Shown here: positions 1-6,767 of the stretch, piece by piece | Layout: each line of letters opens with the position of its first letter | How positions within the stretch are numbered: the stretch's first letter is position 1 | Origin: Desulfococcaceae bacterium HSG8 | Lineage (GTDB): Bacteria > Desulfobacterota > Desulfobacteria > Desulfobacterales > 4be13 | Length of the DNA: 33,117 bases | Direction: 5' to 3' | Assembly (NCBI GenBank): GCA_030378015.1 | Contig: JAUCGG010000037.1 | Location: 1-33,117, forward strand | Program-made: the position numbers and the translations under genes | Notes under the pieces: model-generated | What the model was told of the DNA's origin: nothing | The model's input: the letters and a program-made list of their open reading frames with translations, nothing else | The model's database searches: none

Positions 1-83
1 CCGTAAATGGTGATACCGAAATAAAAAATCGCATTTTTTCAAAACAACCTTTCACAGAATGCGATTAGTATCAACATTTACGG
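1..83. repeat. imperfect palindrome at window start
   Basis: Bases 1-16 (CCGTAAATGGTGATAC) pair with 68-83 (reverse complement differs at one base). An inner pair, AATCGCATT at 27-35 and AATGCGATT at 58-66, pairs as well. The result is an 83-bp hairpin-forming element next to a transposase remnant. It could be a MITE or the end of an insertion sequence; the window edge prevents seeing whether it continues to the left. Confidence 0.5.
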
Positions 84-95
84 AACGCGCCCTAA

Positions 96-242
96 TTTCC
101 ATTTTGTGTAAAAGGTGGGACACACCCTAAAAAGCAGTGGGATCTGTACGAAAAGGTCAGACCGTATGTGCCTCGTGAGTACCGGGATATTGTTTGTCCT
201 CAGCCCACTGTCGATAAAAATTCTTCGAAGGAGGCCGTTTAA
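96..242 (+). pseudogene. orphan C-terminal protein fragment
   Basis: The frame is open from just after a stop at 93-95 to TAA at 240-242 and has no start codon near its beginning. The encoded tail (QWDLYEKVRPYVPREYRDI in its middle) is rich in Trp, Tyr and Pro and reads like real protein rather than random translation. It may be the severed end of a transposase or another gene broken by the ISL3 insertion. The family is not recognised. It overlaps the antisense tail of the ISL3 remnant, and only one of the two frames can be ancestral here. Confidence 0.25.
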
Positions 243-792
243 ATTGAAAAATCAGAAATGATTTGTCGACCATTTTGATTGCGCCAGTCCCATATGTTGC
301 CGTATGCGGACTCCTCTGTTCATACCACGATGCTTTCTGTGTCGTTACAGGGTTGCCTTCGCAACATGTACACTGATATCTCGGCTGAGAGATAAGGATA
401 TAAGTCTTTCTTCCGAAAACAGACAGATGGCGGAGCATGATCTCCCTGCCGTAACCGTAAGGTTTGTCAGTATCTCTGCCGCATTTGTTACAGCGGGTTC
501 CCGTTACGGTACTCCTCACTCTTATTATAAGATTTCCTTCTCCGTCCGTCTCTGTCCTTTCCACGGCAATGTCCGGAATGTTCAGCAGTTCTTCAATGAA
601 TCTGTCAGAAGACTGCGCAGAAATCTCCGGCCGGGGAAAAGGAAAGGGAATGCCCGGATACGCTGCCTCATGCCGCCCTTTCTTTCCGCTGTCCGTGCCG
701 TTTCCGAAGGGACAATACGGATTATCCCACGGAAAATGAGAAGGATGTTCCCGGCGTCTGCTGTCAGAGTCTGCATCGTATAAGATTTCCAT
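157..792 (-). pseudogene. ISL3-family transposase, N-terminal remnant
   Basis: The reading frame starts at ATG 792 behind a good GGGAGGA ribosome site. After a non-conserved leader of about 65 residues it carries the N-terminal zinc-binding region typical of ISL3 transposases: a CNKCG pair, an RHLSVFGRKTY segment, then a YQCTCC pair and WYEQRSPHT. ISL3 proteins are normally around 400 residues, with a DDE catalytic domain after this region. Here the similarity stops near base 270 and the last ~35 residues look unrelated, so the helix-turn-helix and catalytic domain are missing. This is therefore a dead fragment. Family assignment rests on motif recognition only. Confidence 0.6.
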
Positions 793-1063
793 ACAGTTCC
801 TCCCGATCTCTTATTATTATTATAATGATTTCTGAAATATCCGAAATACGGTATAACATATTTCTGTGATCATGTCAGCAGAAAATCTTACCGGTCAGGG
901 CAAACACTGTACGGCTGTTCTGATTACTGATTTATAAGTAATTTGCTTTCAACACGAATTACCAGAGAGCCATTGTGCCGGCAGGGCCTCCACTGTCCGA
1001 AGATGTACTCATCGAAGCGATCAGCGAGTCATTATTTGGGTAGATTATTTATTGGGAAATCCC

Positions 1064-1236
1064 TTAGTACTCCGTTTAAGAAATAATGTCAGGGTTATAA
1101 ATTCCGCGGAGTGCAAAGCTTGCTTTGCGGGAATCCCGCAGTGGCGCAAAGCAAGCTTTGCACTCCTCCGTTTTAACCCGGACATTATTTATGAAACAGA
1201 GCACTTAGTACTCCGTTTCAGAAATAATGTCCGGGT
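1064..1236. repeat. nested palindrome, type 1 (CAAAGCTTGCTTTG stem)
   Basis: A perfect 22-bp inverted repeat, 1108-1129 and 1145-1166 (GGAGTGCAAAGCTTGC at its outer end), encloses a smaller GGGAATCCC palindrome. It is flanked by a second inverted pair, AATAATGTC at 1083 and GACATTATT near 1180, and by direct copies of TTAGTACTCCGTTT at 1064 and about 1203. The same element occurs twice more at 25618-25862, so it is a dispersed family, probably REP/MITE-like. Confidence 0.75.
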
Positions 1237-1362
1237 AGGAAAATACTGAAACTTTCCGGGTAGCGGAGTACTACACCACTTCGTAAATCCGTCACCCCTG
1301 TACCGGGGTTAACCCTTTTAAATTTATTAAGAGCCGGAGGGGTCACGAACTTTCAAAGCGGT

Positions 1363-1472
1363 GTAGTACAAAGCGAAGCTTTGTGTGTGCTGATTTCCGG
1401 CGTGAGACAAAGCTTCGTTTTGTACTACGTCGGATTTCAACCCGGACGTTATTTATGGAACCGAGTACTAAG
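1363..1472. repeat. nested palindrome, type 2 (CAAAGCGAAGCTTTG stem)
   Basis: Bases 1363-1384 and 1407-1428 form a 22-bp inverted repeat with one mismatch around a TGATTTCCGGCG centre. It is followed by CAACCCGGACGTTATTTATGG, the same flank type as in the type 1 element. An inverted copy lies at 25458-25570. The element ends about 20 bp from the stop codon of the acyl-CoA synthetase gene. Confidence 0.7.
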
Positions 1473-1492
1473 AGTAAGAGTCCGGTTCTGTA

Positions 1493-3304
1493 TTACTCCG
1501 GGTACATTTCATCAATCTCATCACTGTATTTTTCACGGATGATGTTTTTCTTGAGCTTCAGCGTGGGAGTGATCAGCCCGTTTTCAATGGTAAACTCAGG
1601 GACAAGTGTAACCTTTTTGATGGTTTCATAAGAAGCAAATTCCCTGTTCTTTCCCTCTACCTGGCTCTCAATCAGCCGGATGATGCGCTCATCCTTCACC
1701 AGTCCGTCAATGTCTTCAAAGGGAATGTTGTTTGCTTCCGCGTAGTCTTTTATGTTGTCCGGGTCCGGAGTCACCAGCGCGCTGAGATATTTGCGCTGAT
1801 CCCCGATCACACATACCTGGCTGACATATTTGGACGTGGCAATTACCCCCTCGATGGCCGCAGGAGCGATATTCTTTCCTCCCGCGGTGATGATAATCTC
1901 TTTCTTCCGTCCTGTAACCCGCAGGAAATTTTCCGAATCAATTTCTCCCAAGTCTCCGGTAAGGAGCCATCCGTCCGGGGTTATGGTCTCCGCGGTTTCC
2001 TCGGGCATCTTGTAATACCCTTTCATGACATTCCGGCCGCGAAACATGATTTCGCCGTCTTCCCCGATCTTCTGTTCAATGCCGGGACCCGGGGGGCCCA
2101 CCCACCCGATGCGGTAGTTATCCTTGCGATTGACATTGCTGAAGGACATATTCTCTGTCATGCCGATACCTTCCAGCACCAGGATTCCGGCTGCATGAAA
2201 GAATTTTTCAATGTCAGGATTCAGGGGCGCGGCGCCGCTGATGCACCAGCGCATCCTGCCCCCCAGGGCTTCTTGGATTTTGCTGAATACCAGTTTGGTT
2301 GCCAGTTTATACTGAAAATCAAGAACAAACGGTATGGGCCGCTTCTCCAGTTTGCAGTCAGTTACCTGATTCCCGACATTACAGGCCCATTGGAAAATCT
2401 TCAGGGTCATCCCGCCTTTGGCCTCGGCCCCGCTCATAACCTTGGAATATACTTTTTCGAAAATCCGCGGCACACTTACAAACCAATGGGGCCGTGCAGC
2501 TTTCATATCATCCATGAGGGTGGGCATACCGCGGTTAAAAACTCCGGTATTCCCCACCAGTATAGCGGAATAACTGCATGTTCTGGCAAAAACATGGGCA
2601 AGGGGAAGAAACAGGAACATTTCATCATCGTCCATGAATTCACCGCATTCCCGGACAGTCTGAGCCGTAAAGGTAATGTTGTCATGGGTCAGCACCGCTC
2701 CTTTGGGTACGCCGGTTGTGCCGGATGTATAGACAATACACGCGGGATCATCCGGGTTTACGGTACTGGTCTGTTCCAGGAAATCCTCATCAGATACATC
2801 TTTCCCCAGCTTGAGAAATTCCTCAAAAGTGATAACCCAGTCATCTGCTTTGTCATAACTCCCCTTGAAAAGAACCACTTTGCGGATATCCGGGATATCC
2901 TCCCTGATCTCCAGGAGTTTTTCCAACTGCTTCTCATCTTCGGCAAATATAAGTACCGAATCAGAATGGTTGATGACATACTTGCAGTCTTTGGGAAGAT
3001 TGGACTGGTATATCCCCACTGTACATGCCCCGATGCTGGTAATACCCAGATCCGATAATACCCATCTGTAACAGGTATAGCTGATAATATTCACCTTATC
3101 ATCTTTTTTTACATCCAGGGCCATGAGGCTTTTTGAGACTTTCTTCACCTGGTCATAAAATTCTCCCCATGTCACGGAAACGGGCTGGCCCGAATCCTCC
3201 AAGAACCATTTGTAGGCCATCTGTCCGGAACAACGATCCACCGTCTCTTTAAGCATCTGGTGGGTATTCTGATAATCCTTGAATTGCACTGTGTTTTCTT
3301 TCAA
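1493..3304 (-). CDS. long-chain acyl-CoA synthetase (AMP-forming)
   Basis: Predicted to activate fatty acids with ATP and CoA through an acyl-adenylate, feeding beta-oxidation or lipid synthesis (FadD/FadD15-like, COG1022 type). The 603 residues carry the AMP-binding signature YTSGTTGVPKGA at about 192-203, a GMTE motif (in GIGMTENMSF), the LTGDLG motif with Asp451, and the hinge region GRKKEIIITAGGKN at about 461-474. The length fits the family. Translation starts at TTG 3304, chosen because AGGAG lies six bases upstream and no better ATG matches the conserved N-terminus. No signal peptide is seen, so it is cytoplasmic or membrane-associated. It stands alone, with repeat-rich spacers on both sides. 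Substrate chain length cannot be read from the sequence. Confidence 0.92.
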   Translation of the reverse strand: MKENTVQFKDYQNTHQMLKETVDRCSGQMAYKWFLEDSGQPVSVTWGEFYDQVKKVSKSLMALDVKKDDKVNIISYTCYRWVLSDLGITSIGACTVGIYQSNLPKDCKYVINHSDSVLIFAEDEKQLEKLLEIREDIPDIRKVVLFKGSYDKADDWVITFEEFLKLGKDVSDEDFLEQTSTVNPDDPACIVYTSGTTGVPKGAVLTHDNITFTAQTVRECGEFMDDDEMFLFLPLAHVFARTCSYSAILVGNTGVFNRGMPTLMDDMKAARPHWFVSVPRIFEKVYSKVMSGAEAKGGMTLKIFQWACNVGNQVTDCKLEKRPIPFVLDFQYKLATKLVFSKIQEALGGRMRWCISGAAPLNPDIEKFFHAAGILVLEGIGMTENMSFSNVNRKDNYRIGWVGPPGPGIEQKIGEDGEIMFRGRNVMKGYYKMPEETAETITPDGWLLTGDLGEIDSENFLRVTGRKKEIIITAGGKNIAPAAIEGVIATSKYVSQVCVIGDQRKYLSALVTPDPDNIKDYAEANNIPFEDIDGLVKDERIIRLIESQVEGKNREFASYETIKKVTLVPEFTIENGLITPTLKLKKNIIREKYSDEIDEMYPE

Positions 3305-3339
3305 AATATTCTCCTATTCACGCGATGTACAACTTATAA

Positions 3340-3465
3340 TGCCACGAAGGCACAAAGTTTCACGAAGGCTCTTTGTGTTCCTTAATGTCTCAGTGTCTTT
3401 GTGGCTAAATTTTTTTTGCCACAAAGGCACGAAGGTTCACGAAGGTTCTTTGTGTTTCTTTGTCT
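3340..3465. repeat. CACGAAGGCACAAAG-type repeat cluster
   Basis: The spacer between the acyl-CoA synthetase and efp holds alternating copies of CCACGAAGGCACAAAG, TTCACGAAGG and their complements (CTTTGTGTT, CTTTGTGGC). They can fold on themselves. Related CACGAA/TTCGTG repeats occur near 8085-8274 and 24368-24497. Confidence 0.6.
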
Positions 3466-3501
3466 GTACTCTCTTCGGTTAAAAAAAGTTGCACATGGCG
3501 T

Positions 3502-4065
3502 CTATTCTTTTACCCGCTCTGTATATTCTCCTGTACGGGTGTCTATCCGAATGAGTTCCCCTTCCTCGATAAAGGGCGGAACCTGCAATACATAGCCGGT
3601 TTCCAGCGTAACCGGCTTTGTGCTTCCTGACGCGGTATCCCCTTTTGCCCAGGGATCAGCCTTTACAATTTTCAGATCAACGAAATTGGGCAGGGAAAGA
3701 CCGATGGGTCTTTCATCAAAGAGAAGCACATTACAAACCGTGTTTTCCTTTAAAAGCTCTTTGGCATCCCCCACCTGCTCTTCATTCAAGAATTCCTGGG
3801 CATAAGTGCTTGTATTCATAAAGCAATAGCCTTCAGCATCGGAATACAGGTATTCCATTTCCTGTTCTTCCAGGTTTGCTTCATTGAATTTCTCACCGGA
3901 TCTGTATGTCCTGTCAAACTGGGTGCCCGTCACCATATTCTTCAGCTTGCATTTGTAAAGGGCCTGTCCTTTGCCGGGTTTGACAAACTCAAACTGTACG
4001 ATAACGTATGGTTCGCCATCAATTTCAAGTTTAAGACCTTTTTTCAGGTCGCCGCTTTCTATCAT
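3502..4065 (-). CDS. efp: elongation factor P
   Basis: EF-P binds the ribosome between the P and E sites and relieves stalling at polyproline stretches. The 187 residues are the normal length. The N-terminal KOW-like domain carries VKPGKGQA with Lys32 at the tip, the site that EpmA/EarP-type or other enzymes modify in different lineages. The OB-type domains II and III follow, with the conserved C-terminal segment VPPFIEEGELIRIDTRTGEY. The start at ATG 4065 has AAGGAGG about ten bases upstream. The gene lies 35 bases downstream of a chimeric mini-ORF (4101-4229) produced by a tandem duplication of its own 5' end, and the trpF-like gene precedes that. No modification gene is visible in the window. 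Confidence 0.97.
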   Translation of the reverse strand: MIESGDLKKGLKLEIDGEPYVIVQFEFVKPGKGQALYKCKLKNMVTGTQFDRTYRSGEKFNEANLEEQEMEYLYSDAEGYCFMNTSTYAQEFLNEEQVGDAKELLKENTVCNVLLFDERPIGLSLPNFVDLKIVKADPWAKGDTASGSTKPVTLETGYVLQVPPFIEEGELIRIDTRTGEYTERVKE

Positions 4066-4282
4066 AGGTCTGAAATTTCCTCCTTAGTTTTTGTCAGTTG
4101 TCAGTTGCAACGGACAACGGACAGGGCCTGTCCTTTGCCGGGTTTGACAAACTCAAACTGTACGGTAACGTATGGTTCGCCATCAATTTCAAGTTTAAGA
4201 CCTTTTTTCAGGTCGCCGCTTTCTATCATAGGTCTGAAATTTCCTCCTTAGTTTTTGTCAGTTGTCAGTTGCAACGGACAAC
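3959..4282. repeat. 164-bp tandem duplication across efp 5' end
   Basis: Bases 3959-4118 and 4123-4282 are direct copies at a period of 164 bp. The only difference noted is A at 4001 versus G at 4165. Each copy contains the last codons of the trpF-like gene, the 35-bp spacer with the Shine-Dalgarno site, and the first 36 codons of efp. The duplication leaves both intact flanking genes readable. Confidence 0.9.
4101..4229 (-). CDS. chimeric 42-codon mini-ORF (EF-P N-term + TrpF-like tail)
   Basis: ATG 4229 has exactly the same ribosome site as efp and reads through the first 36 codons of efp (Ile22 changed to Thr), including the PGKGQA loop with Lys32. It then enters the duplicated end of the trpF-like gene and terminates as SVVRCN-stop at 4101, matching that gene's own C-terminus. 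It is a by-product of the 164-bp duplication. The spacing of 35 bases on each side means it would be translated between two cistrons. Whether the peptide is stable or acts on translation of efp is unknown. Confidence 0.45.
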   Translation of the reverse strand: MIESGDLKKGLKLEIDGEPYVTVQFEFVKPGKGQALSVVRCN

Positions 4283-5047
4283 TGGCAATTTCAAGTTCCG
4301 AACTGTTTCAATAAGATATTTTACTTTATCAAAGTCCTTTTTAAACCTTATGGGGCGCCCCTCTTTATCCAAGGCATTTGTTCCTGTACAACTGTCAACC
4401 CCCGCCGGCCTGACATGCCTGATGCCGTCTGACACATTATCCGGTGATATTCCCCCGGCCAGTATGACCGGAATACTGCTCATTTCAACAAGTTTTGTGG
4501 CAATATCCCAGTCGCATGTCAGGCCGGTTATTCCCACAAATCCGCTGACCGGCTGGTCAGAATCCTCTGAAGCTACGGCCTGGGAAGGGGGATTCACCAA
4601 GAACGTGTCTGTTAAAAAATAATCACTTATCGGCTCAAATATCCGGGCTGCTTCAAGGCTGGGCATCAGATCAGCCTTACCGGGCTGTGCGATAGGTATG
4701 GACCGCATGATTCGGATTTCAGGAAAGTTTTTCTTAACATTTTTCTGTAAGTCTGCCAAGTCTTTACAGTTTTTCAAAGTCCCGTCCTGATCTGCCAGGG
4801 TCTCACAAAAGTGAATGATATCAGGTTGATAATAATCAAGCATGTGGAAAATGGTATCCGGGGTGCTGAAGAGCGGAATCAGACTGCTCCTGCAACCTGC
4901 CGCGGCCGCCATACGGACAGTATCCCGGATGGAAGAAATTTTCCATGATGCTTCCGAAAGGATCACACTGCCGATGTGGTCTGTTCCCAGTTCAATCAGC
5001 GGTTCTGCTTCGGAAGGTGTCTGAACTTCATAAATCTGGACAATCAT
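4265..5047 (-). CDS. TrpF-like phosphoribosylanthranilate isomerase homologue
   Basis: A 260-residue TIM-barrel protein related to phosphoribosylanthranilate isomerase, the third step of tryptophan synthesis. The late phosphate-binding strand/loop VILAGGISPDNV (about 194-205) and the VRPAGVD segment match TrpF. Asp147 (in YFLTDT) lines up with the catalytic Asp of TrpF. The N-terminal KICG motif that supplies the catalytic Cys is QIYE here, with Tyr6 in place of Cys, and the QLHG region is also altered. It may therefore not be a classical TrpF. No other trp genes are nearby; efp follows in the same direction. ATG 5047 has only a weak ribosome site. The last codons (VVRCN) lie inside the 164-bp repeat. 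Confidence 0.7.
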   Translation of the reverse strand: MIVQIYEVQTPSEAEPLIELGTDHIGSVILSEASWKISSIRDTVRMAAAAGCRSSLIPLFSTPDTIFHMLDYYQPDIIHFCETLADQDGTLKNCKDLADLQKNVKKNFPEIRIMRSIPIAQPGKADLMPSLEAARIFEPISDYFLTDTFLVNPPSQAVASEDSDQPVSGFVGITGLTCDWDIATKLVEMSSIPVILAGGISPDNVSDGIRHVRPAGVDSCTGTNALDKEGRPIRFKKDFDKVKYLIETVRNLKLPVVRCN

Positions 5048-5073
5048 ATTTTTTATCTCATATCAGAATGCAG

Positions 5074-5101
5074 GGTGGGTTTTACCCGGGTTTTACCCAC
5101 C
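5074..5101. repeat. palindrome with tandem GGGTTTTACCC in trpF-like leader
   Basis: The 11-mer GGGTTTTACCC is repeated head to tail, and the outer GGTGGG and CCCACC can pair. It sits 27 bases upstream of the trpF-like start on the minus strand, where an operator or leader hairpin could lie. No regulator can be named. Confidence 0.35.
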
Positions 5102-5144
5102 GTAATTTAATCCGGAGTCACAAAAAATTTTGTCTGATAACCGA

Positions 5145-5272
5145 CAGATGGAAAATGCTCAGGAAATGCTTGCTTGGATTGATAAATCCCAAGCATTTCC
5201 AGCGGATTCGTCAACCGTTCGACTGAGCTCACGCCCAAGCCGCCGGGAGCCGTTCAGGGCTTTTTCCATCTG
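5145..5272. repeat. small palindromic element with CAGATGGAAAA ends, copy A
   Basis: The ends CAGATGGAAAA (5145-5155) and TTTTCCATCTG (5262-5272) are exact inverted repeats. Inside lies GGATTGATAAATCC (5176-5189), flanked by the pair GCTTGCTT/CCAAGC and AAATGCTT/AAGCATTT. Related copies lie at 6529-6627 (opposite orientation) and 18330-18433. It looks like a non-coding MITE. Confidence 0.65.
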
Positions 5273-5320
5273 CTGATGATACATTATAGTGGATTAACCC
5301 ATTATTTCAACAAAAAAATA

Positions 5321-5356
5321 GTTGTCAGTTGTCAGTTGCAACTGACAACTGACAAC
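5321..5356. repeat. perfect 36-bp palindrome
   Basis: GTTGTCAGTTGTCAGTTG is followed directly by its exact reverse complement. The same word GTCAGTTGTCAGTTGCAAC occurs in both copies of the efp leader duplication, and a diverged form occurs just after dctP (7757-7775). A DNA palindrome with no loop is expected to extrude as a cruciform or bind a dimeric protein. Confidence 0.8.
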
Positions 5357-5437
5357 TAACAACTGACAACGGACTTTACACAGGAATAATTTAAGGGTAT
5401 AAGGGGGTGAAAAACATCTACGAAAGGGATGCAGGTC

Positions 5438-6514
5438 ATGGACGATTTTTCCAGACATGAGGAAGTTGTCAACAAGTATGTTAAGAAAAAAAACAAAAAA
5501 GCGGCTGTGAATTTATTGTTTAATTTAATTATCAAATATGCCAGGGAAAAAAATTTTGCAACAGCCGAAACTCTGAAAGAGAGGCTCTCCGAAATTGACC
5601 CCATGGCCCTGTTTGAAATTATAAAATCCGATGAAATTATTGAAAAAGAAAGAAGCGGATACCTGTATCAGGATCACTTGGAAATCTGGGCAGATCTGTA
5701 TAACACGCTGACGACCGAAGAAATTTATACCCTCTATTCCGGTATGAAAAAAGCTGCATACGACACAAATGATAACATTTTCGAGCAAGGAGGATTCAAT
5801 TCCAAACTCTATTTTATTGATGAGGGCTATCTGAAACTGGCCTACAGCCAGGAGGGAAAAGAGGTCCTGTTGAAAACATTAGGACCCGGCGACATTGCAG
5901 GAGCAGAAAGCTTTTTTTCCATTACAGTATGCACAAGTTCCCTGGTTGCGCTTTCCCAGGTGAAACTCAGCTTTTTAGATAAAGATATCCTGGCAAAATG
6001 GCAGAAAAAATGGCCTCTGCTTATATCAAAACTGAATGATTACTGCCTTGAAGCAGAGACTTCGGAAACAAAAGGGGTAAACAGGAGATATCATAAACGG
6101 GTTAAAATGTCGGGAAAAGTGAACTTTCAGATACTCAATGCTTCCGGAAATCCATTGGGAAAGATTTTCAGGGGAAAATTTTCAGATATCTCGGTCGGGG
6201 GATTATCATTTGTTATCAGAATGTCAAACGAGAAAAACCCTCACCTGCTGCTGGGCCGGAGATTGAATGTTAAGTTTACACCTCCCGGGGATAACTCCCA
6301 CGAGGTCGAACAGAAGGGTACAATCATCGGTGTGATAGATCGGCTTTCCAATCGTTATTCTATTCATATAAAATTTGATGAGGTGCTTAAGGATAGTGTA
6401 GCAGAAAAGATTGAAGGGATTTCAACTCCCGATAAGGTCGTGACCGAACAGAAGACAGATATCCCGTCATTTATTCAGAAGATAAAAAGAATGCTGACTT
6501 CTGACCGCGAGTGA
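5438..6514 (+). CDS. cyclic-nucleotide-binding domain + PilZ domain regulator
   Basis: A 358-residue soluble protein. After a helical N-terminus (about 1-100) a CAP_ED/cNMP-binding fold is seen (IFEQGGFNSKLYFIDEGYLK, then GKEVLLKTLGPGDIAG). It is followed by a PilZ domain with the c-di-GMP signature R217-x3-R221 and D250-I-S252-x-G254-G255. No helix-turn-helix is evident, so it probably relays a signal by protein contact rather than by binding DNA. The combination suggests integration of a cyclic mononucleotide and c-di-GMP. ATG 5438 is preferred over an in-frame ATG at 5429 because GAAAGGG lies nine bases before it. The gene stands alone between repeat-filled spacers. Confidence 0.85.
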   Translation: MDDFSRHEEVVNKYVKKKNKKAAVNLLFNLIIKYAREKNFATAETLKERLSEIDPMALFEIIKSDEIIEKERSGYLYQDHLEIWADLYNTLTTEEIYTLYSGMKKAAYDTNDNIFEQGGFNSKLYFIDEGYLKLAYSQEGKEVLLKTLGPGDIAGAESFFSITVCTSSLVALSQVKLSFLDKDILAKWQKKWPLLISKLNDYCLEAETSETKGVNRRYHKRVKMSGKVNFQILNASGNPLGKIFRGKFSDISVGGLSFVIRMSNEKNPHLLLGRRLNVKFTPPGDNSHEVEQKGTIIGVIDRLSNRYSIHIKFDEVLKDSVAEKIEGISTPDKVVTEQKTDIPSFIQKIKRMLTSDRE

Positions 6515-6528
6515 CACGACACGAAACC

Positions 6529-6627
6529 AGGATGGAAAATGACCCTGAACTGCTCCGAGCGGCTTCAGTCGAACGATTGGCAAATCCGCCTGAAATGCTT
6601 GGGATTTGTCAATCCCATGTGAGCATT
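6529..6627. repeat. small palindromic element, copy B (inverted)
   Basis: This is an inverted and partly decayed copy of the 5145-5272 element. It holds GATGGAAAATG, CCTGAACTGCTCC, CAGTCGAACGATTGGCAAAT and the core GGATTTGTCAATCC at 6602-6615. It begins just after the stop of the cNMP/PilZ gene. The right end diverges before the expected CATCTG terminus. Confidence 0.6.
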
Positions 6628-6767
6628 CCGGGAACACTTTCCTGTAGAACTATTTTTCAAATCGTTCCGAACGACTTGAAAAGTCAGAAAAAGTGTGAAC
6701 TGCTTTTCAGCTTCTATGAAAGATGCCGAAGTTTTTTATAACCTTAAACAATGAAGGGAGGAACAAT

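Larger units (their letters stand above)
793..1492. other. gene-free spacer with palindromic repeats
   Basis: No convincing gene is present. Bases 793-1063 hold only A+T-rich sequence upstream of the transposase remnant. Bases 1064-1472 are two related nested palindromes listed separately. Short open frames here are translations of the repeats. Confidence 0.6.

Noticed and set aside
304-783. Plus-strand open frames across the transposase remnant
   Set aside because: They are antisense shadows of the minus-strand ISL3 reading frame and have no family features or ribosome site.
2195-3058. 287-codon plus-strand open frame
   Set aside because: Lies entirely antisense to the acyl-CoA synthetase gene, whose motifs are unmistakable.
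4123-4282. Second complete efp gene
   Set aside because: Only the first 36 codons are duplicated; the frame ends after six further codons.
6723-6767. Longer N-terminus for DctP from ATG 6723
   Set aside because: It puts 15 unrelated residues before the signal peptide; TTG 6768 has a strong ribosome site and correct signal-peptide position.
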